Assembly (NCBI RefSeq): GCF_964022235.1
Contig: NZ_CAXHZL010000001.1
Span: 1-64,000 of the forward strand
DNA length: 64,000 nucleotides
Direction of reading: 5' to 3'
Source of the DNA: Limimaricola sp964022235
GTDB lineage: Bacteria > Pseudomonadota > Alphaproteobacteria > Rhodobacterales > Rhodobacteraceae
The notes below the pieces were generated by a model. That model saw only the letters and a program-made list of their open reading frames with translations. It searched no databases and was not told the DNA's origin. Below, one piece after another: positions 61,275 through 64,000 of the stretch. Every line of letters begins with the position of its first letter. Position 1 is the stretch's first letter. The position numbers and the translations under genes are program-made.

Positions 61275-61304
61275 CCTTCGCGACACGGTGACGTGTCGCG
61301 AAGG
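61275..61304 (+). terminator. Hairpin after paoC
   Basis: CCTTCGCGACAC (61275-61286) and GTGTCGCGAAGG (61293-61304) form a perfect 12-bp stem with a 6-nt loop, 8 bp after the stop. Confidence 0.75.
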
Positions 61305-61384
61305 GGGATTGGATGCCCCGCGCCGAGCATATATCTGCTAGACTGACTGGGGCATCGGTCGCTTACGGGTTCAAGGAGATCTCG

Positions 61385-61837
61385 ATGAATTTGCTGTCAC
61401 GAAGCGCGGCGATGGCTTTGGCCGGGCTGGGGCTTTGGTCGGCCCCGGCACTGGCGCAGGATGTCGCCAATGGCGAGATGCAGTTCGGTCGGCAGTGCGT
61501 GTCTTGCCATGTGGTGCAAGACCCCGATGGCCGCGTGCTGGCCGGGCGCAATGCCCGCACCGGACCCAACCTCTATGGTCTGGAAGGGCGGGTGATCGGC
61601 TCGGTCGAGGGATTCCGCTATGGCGATGCCATGGAAGAGTTGAACGCTCGTGGCGTCCAGTGGAGCGAGGAGCGGTTTCTGGGCTATGTTCAGGATCCGA
61701 CCGCTTGGCTGCGCGCGGCGCTGGATGATCGGAGGGCGCGGGGCAAGATGGCCTACCGGGTGCGCGATCCGCAGAACGCCGCCGACATCTATGCCTATCT
61801 CGGGACGCTGACCTCTCAGGCCGCAGCCAGCAAGTGA
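61385..61837 (+). CDS. Periplasmic c-type cytochrome
   Basis: This 150-residue protein has a signal peptide (ALAGLGLWSAPALA-QDV), one haem site Cys38-Cys41-His42 (CVSCH) and a plausible axial Met122 (GKMAYRV), so it is a class I cytochrome c, close to the cytochrome c2/c556-region type by length. It acts in the periplasm. ATG 61385 follows AAGGAGA. It lies after the paoABC terminator with its own leader, so a functional link to the oxidoreductase is only suggested by proximity. Confidence 0.9.
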   Translation: MNLLSRSAAMALAGLGLWSAPALAQDVANGEMQFGRQCVSCHVVQDPDGRVLAGRNARTGPNLYGLEGRVIGSVEGFRYGDAMEELNARGVQWSEERFLGYVQDPTAWLRAALDDRRARGKMAYRVRDPQNAADIYAYLGTLTSQAAASK

Positions 61838-61844
61838 TAGGATC

Positions 61845-62369
61845 TCACAGCGCCAGCCCCGTCTCGGCGAGGTAGATCCGGAGCCACGGGGTATAGCGAT
61901 CCGGGCGCGCCGCGATGTCGGCGCGCAGGGCTTCCAGCGTGATCCAGTCCGTGTCCTGAACCTCCGCCGGATCGGGCATGGGTCGGGGTTCGTGCAAAGG
62001 CTCCGCCAGAAACACTTCGACCAGTTCGTGCTCGATCAGATCCGCGCCCACCGGGGCGCGGTATTCGATCTGGCCCAGCCGCCGCAGTGGCAGATCGCGT
62101 AGTCCCAACTCCTCGTCGATCCTACGTCGGGCACAATCCTCGGCGGCCTCGCCCCAGTGCGGGTGGGTGCAGCAGCTGTTGGCCCAAAGGCCGGGGGTGT
62201 GGTACTTGGCCGCCGCGCGTTGCTGCAGCAAGGTGCGCCCTTCCCACATCACGAAGATGCTCACCGCCGGGTGGCGCAACCCGCGTCGATGCACCTCGAT
62301 CTTGTCGACCGGCACCAGCCGATCGTCCACCCATGCGGGGATCTCCACATCGTCGCGGTGCTCGTCCAT
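61845..62369 (-). CDS. idi: Isopentenyl-diphosphate delta-isomerase (type I)
   Basis: Idi interconverts isopentenyl and dimethylallyl diphosphate at the entry to carotenoid, quinone and chlorophyll-tail synthesis. The 174-residue Nudix-fold enzyme shows NSCCTHPHWGE (Cys67 as the catalytic cysteine), ARRRIDEELGL and ADLIEHELVEVF with the catalytic Glu. The start at 62369 (MDEHRDDVEIP) fits the family; the longer form is unlikely. It is convergent with the cytochrome gene (7 bp). Confidence 0.95.
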   Translation of the reverse strand: MDEHRDDVEIPAWVDDRLVPVDKIEVHRRGLRHPAVSIFVMWEGRTLLQQRAAAKYHTPGLWANSCCTHPHWGEAAEDCARRRIDEELGLRDLPLRRLGQIEYRAPVGADLIEHELVEVFLAEPLHEPRPMPDPAEVQDTDWITLEALRADIAARPDRYTPWLRIYLAETGLAL

Positions 62370-62474
62370 CGCAGGTCCCCCGAGGGTCCGGGCCAAACCC
62401 GGTCTTGGCACAATCGGATCGGTGCGGCCCGGTTTCCTGCGCCGAACGGCGCGGGACGGGGCCGCGCGAACCCC

Positions 62475-62786
62475 TCAGAAGCTCGCGACGGTCTCGACCG
62501 GGGCGGGACGTGTCTGCACCACCATGCGCGCGGTCGCGGCGTCGCAGGTGACGGTGACGATTTCGCCCTGGTCGCGAAAGCGCACGATGCGGCTGTCGGA
62601 GGTCTCGGCCAGCATGGCCGGCGTCTGACCGATCCGCGTCGCCGTCGCGTCGATGCGCGACAGGCAGTCGGAAAAGGCCATGGGCACGGCCTGATCGGAA
62701 GGGGCCGCCGATGGCAGCGCCTCGCAACCCGCCAGAACCGCCAGTGCTGCCAGAGCGGTCATGCCGCGCCCCGTCGATCCGACCAT
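62475..62786 (-). CDS. Small lipoprotein of unknown function
   Basis: This 103-residue protein has a lipoprotein signal with lipobox VLAGC (MTALAALAVLAGCEALP). The mature domain (MAFSDCLSRIDATATRIGQT, IVRFRDQGEIVTVTCDAATA) contains two further cysteines. Family not recognised. ATG 62786 is chosen because the signal peptide begins there. It lies between idi and the HWE kinase on the same strand. Confidence 0.72.
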   Translation of the reverse strand: MVGSTGRGMTALAALAVLAGCEALPSAAPSDQAVPMAFSDCLSRIDATATRIGQTPAMLAETSDSRIVRFRDQGEIVTVTCDAATARMVVQTRPAPVETVASF

Positions 62787-62867
62787 GCCTTCGTCTCCCG
62801 TTCGATGATACCGGCGGCAGACTGCCCCGCCCGCGCAGCGAGGTCCAGACCGCATCGGCACCCGCCC

Positions 62868-64000
62868 TCAGTCCACGCCGCGCAGCAAGGCATGGAAACC
62901 CGCCTGAACGCTGCGCTTGGTATAAGGCTTTTTCAGGATTACCGCCTCGGGATAGGCTTCGGCGATGCCGTCGGTGGCCCCATAGCCCGTCGCCAGCAGG
63001 AACGGCACACCGCGCGCGCGCAGCGCGTCGGCCACCGGCACCGAGGTTTCGTGACCGAGGTTCACGTCGAGCAGCGCGATGTCGAAATGCCCCGCCTCGA
63101 TCAGCCGCAGCGCCTCGCCCACGCCGCTGGCGGTCGCGACATCCTCGCAGCCCAGCTCGGCCAGAATGTCGGCGCCGTCCATCGCGATGATCATGTTATC
63201 CTCGACGATCAACGCGCGCCCCGACAGTTGCATCGACTGCTCGTCGGGCATCGACGCGCCGCTCTGGTCGGGTGCCGATACCGGGCGCTCGGGGGCGGTC
63301 GAGACGAAGCGCGCCGGAATGGAAAAGCTGGCCTCCGTGCCGGTGAGCGCGAAGCGCAGCTCCGCTTCGCCACCCAGCTCGAAGGGGATCGAGCGTTCGA
63401 TTACCGTGGTGCCAAAGCCGCGCCCTTCGGGGGCCTTCACCGCGGCGCCGCCGCGCTCGCGCCAATCCATCCTGAGCCCATGGTCGTTGAGCCGGGTCAG
63501 GGTGATGTTCACCGTGCCATGGTCATGCTTGAGCGCACCGTATTTCGCGGCGTTGGTCACCAGCTCGTGCACCACCAGCGCCAGTGTCGAAAACGCCTCT
63601 GGCGCCAGCAGCACGTCGTCGCCGGTGATCCGGACCCGGTCGCGCTGCGCTGAGACGAAAGCGGTGACTTCGGTCTCGATCAGCTCCTTGAGAGACGCCG
63701 CCTCCCAGTCCGAGCCGGTGAGCTGGTCATGCGCGCGGGCCAGCGCGTCGATGCGTCCGTCGAGGATGCGGGTGTAGTCGCCCACAGAGGTGACGCCCGA
63801 GCGGCTTTGCGACACGAGGCCCCGGATCAGGTTGAGAATGTTGCGCACCCGGTGGTTCAGCTCGGCGATGAGCAGCTCCTGACGCTCCTGCGCGCGCTTG
63901 CGCTCGGCGATGGAATCGTCGGCGAACTTGAGCACCACTTCGAGCAGGGTGATGCGGATCGTCTCGGCGGCGGCGATCTCGCTGTCGGTCCAGGGCGCGC
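62868..64000 (-). CDS. HWE histidine kinase with C-terminal receiver (phytochrome-like), partial at edge
   Basis: The N-terminal part is cut by the window end. What remains begins APWTDSEIAAAETIRITLLE, which resembles the end of a phytochrome PHY/GAF module, then an HWE-type dimerisation segment (LLIAELNHRVRNILNLIRGL) with the phospho-accepting His, an ATPase domain (ALVVHELVTNAAKYGAL with the HELxTNA motif, GRGFGTTVIER) and a receiver domain (LIVEDNMIIAMDGADILAEL, LLDVNLG Asp, KKPYTKRSV Lys). Such proteins sense light or stress and can act in the general stress response. The phytochrome assignment is inferred from a short segment only. Confidence 0.85.
   Translation of the reverse strand, partial: APWTDSEIAAAETIRITLLEVVLKFADDSIAERKRAQERQELLIAELNHRVRNILNLIRGLVSQSRSGVTSVGDYTRILDGRIDALARAHDQLTGSDWEAASLKELIETEVTAFVSAQRDRVRITGDDVLLAPEAFSTLALVVHELVTNAAKYGALKHDHGTVNITLTRLNDHGLRMDWRERGGAAVKAPEGRGFGTTVIERSIPFELGGEAELRFALTGTEASFSIPARFVSTAPERPVSAPDQSGASMPDEQSMQLSGRALIVEDNMIIAMDGADILAELGCEDVATASGVGEALRLIEAGHFDIALLDVNLGHETSVPVADALRARGVPFLLATGYGATDGIAEAYPEAVILKKPYTKRSVQAGFHALLRGVD

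Noticed and set aside
59051..61330. Minus-strand open frame of about 760 codons
   Set aside because: It is the mirror of paoC, which has the full set of molybdenum-hydroxylase motifs.

Overview
The window is high-GC DNA from an alphaproteobacterial chromosome, most likely a member of the Rhodobacteraceae (Roseobacter group). This is inferred from the protein families and gene neighbourhoods seen: a serB / serC-serA block with a hairpin leader resembling the alphaproteobacterial serC motif, an rsfS-rlmH-gpmI-envC-like-ctpA-rppH block, an IalB-family secreted protein, succinylase-type lysine genes (dapD, dapE, asd) and an HWE-type histidine kinase. No rRNA, complete insertion sequence, CRISPR array or replication origin is visible. 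One tRNA (Pro, CGG) is present.

Layout. 1-2.9 kb: an ABC importer (binding protein, ATPase, permease) on the minus strand. 2.9-5.7 kb: a visibly lower-GC stretch with an HNH nuclease, a small orphan gene, a heptanucleotide tandem repeat and several inverted repeats; it looks acquired or decayed. 5.7-8.8 kb: a TetR repressor divergent from an aldo/keto reductase, a short-chain dehydrogenase and a short membrane protein, with two identical palindromic operators between them. 8.8-10.6 kb: a DsbA-family oxidoreductase, a small PepSY-like secreted protein and a decayed small secreted-protein gene. 10.6-18.5 kb: asd, tRNA-Pro, a DMT transporter, leuB, two genes of unclear role, then leuD-leuC. 18.8-26.9 kb: an MscS channel, then a plus-strand run of housekeeping genes (rsfS, rlmH, gpmI, EnvC-like, ctpA, rppH, two small genes), many joined by ATGA or TGATG overlaps.

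26.9-41.5 kb: envelope and RNA genes (MltB-type transglycosylase, Rieske/FAD oxidoreductase, rnr), lysine/DAP biosynthesis (dapE, dapD), a Na/Ca exchanger-type transporter, a LOG-family hydrolase, rlmN and an IalB-like protein. 41.5-45.5 kb: serB divergent from serC-serA. 45.6-48.9 kb: mnmH, then an NAD-salvage operon (pncA, pncB, stand-alone AsnC ligand-binding domain). 49.3-54.2 kb: arfB, a compact structured transcript with an 18-codon ORF and an exceptionally long Shine-Dalgarno sequence, then an esterase-like protein, MepA-type endopeptidase and MFS transporter operon, a 43-residue basic protein and a thioesterase. 54.4-61.8 kb: YggT protein, recQ, glycolipid-binding-like protein, a three-subunit PaoABC-type molybdenum hydroxylase and a cytochrome c. 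61.8-64 kb: idi, a small lipoprotein and the C-terminal part of an HWE kinase/receiver protein cut by the window edge.

The strongest candidates for something little described are the minus-strand mini-gene at 49778-49956, the pair of near-identical about 40-bp repeats upstream of mnmH and recQ, and the double TGTAAAC-N6-GTTTACA operator of the TetR cassette. Nothing here clearly amounts to a large new multi-gene system.
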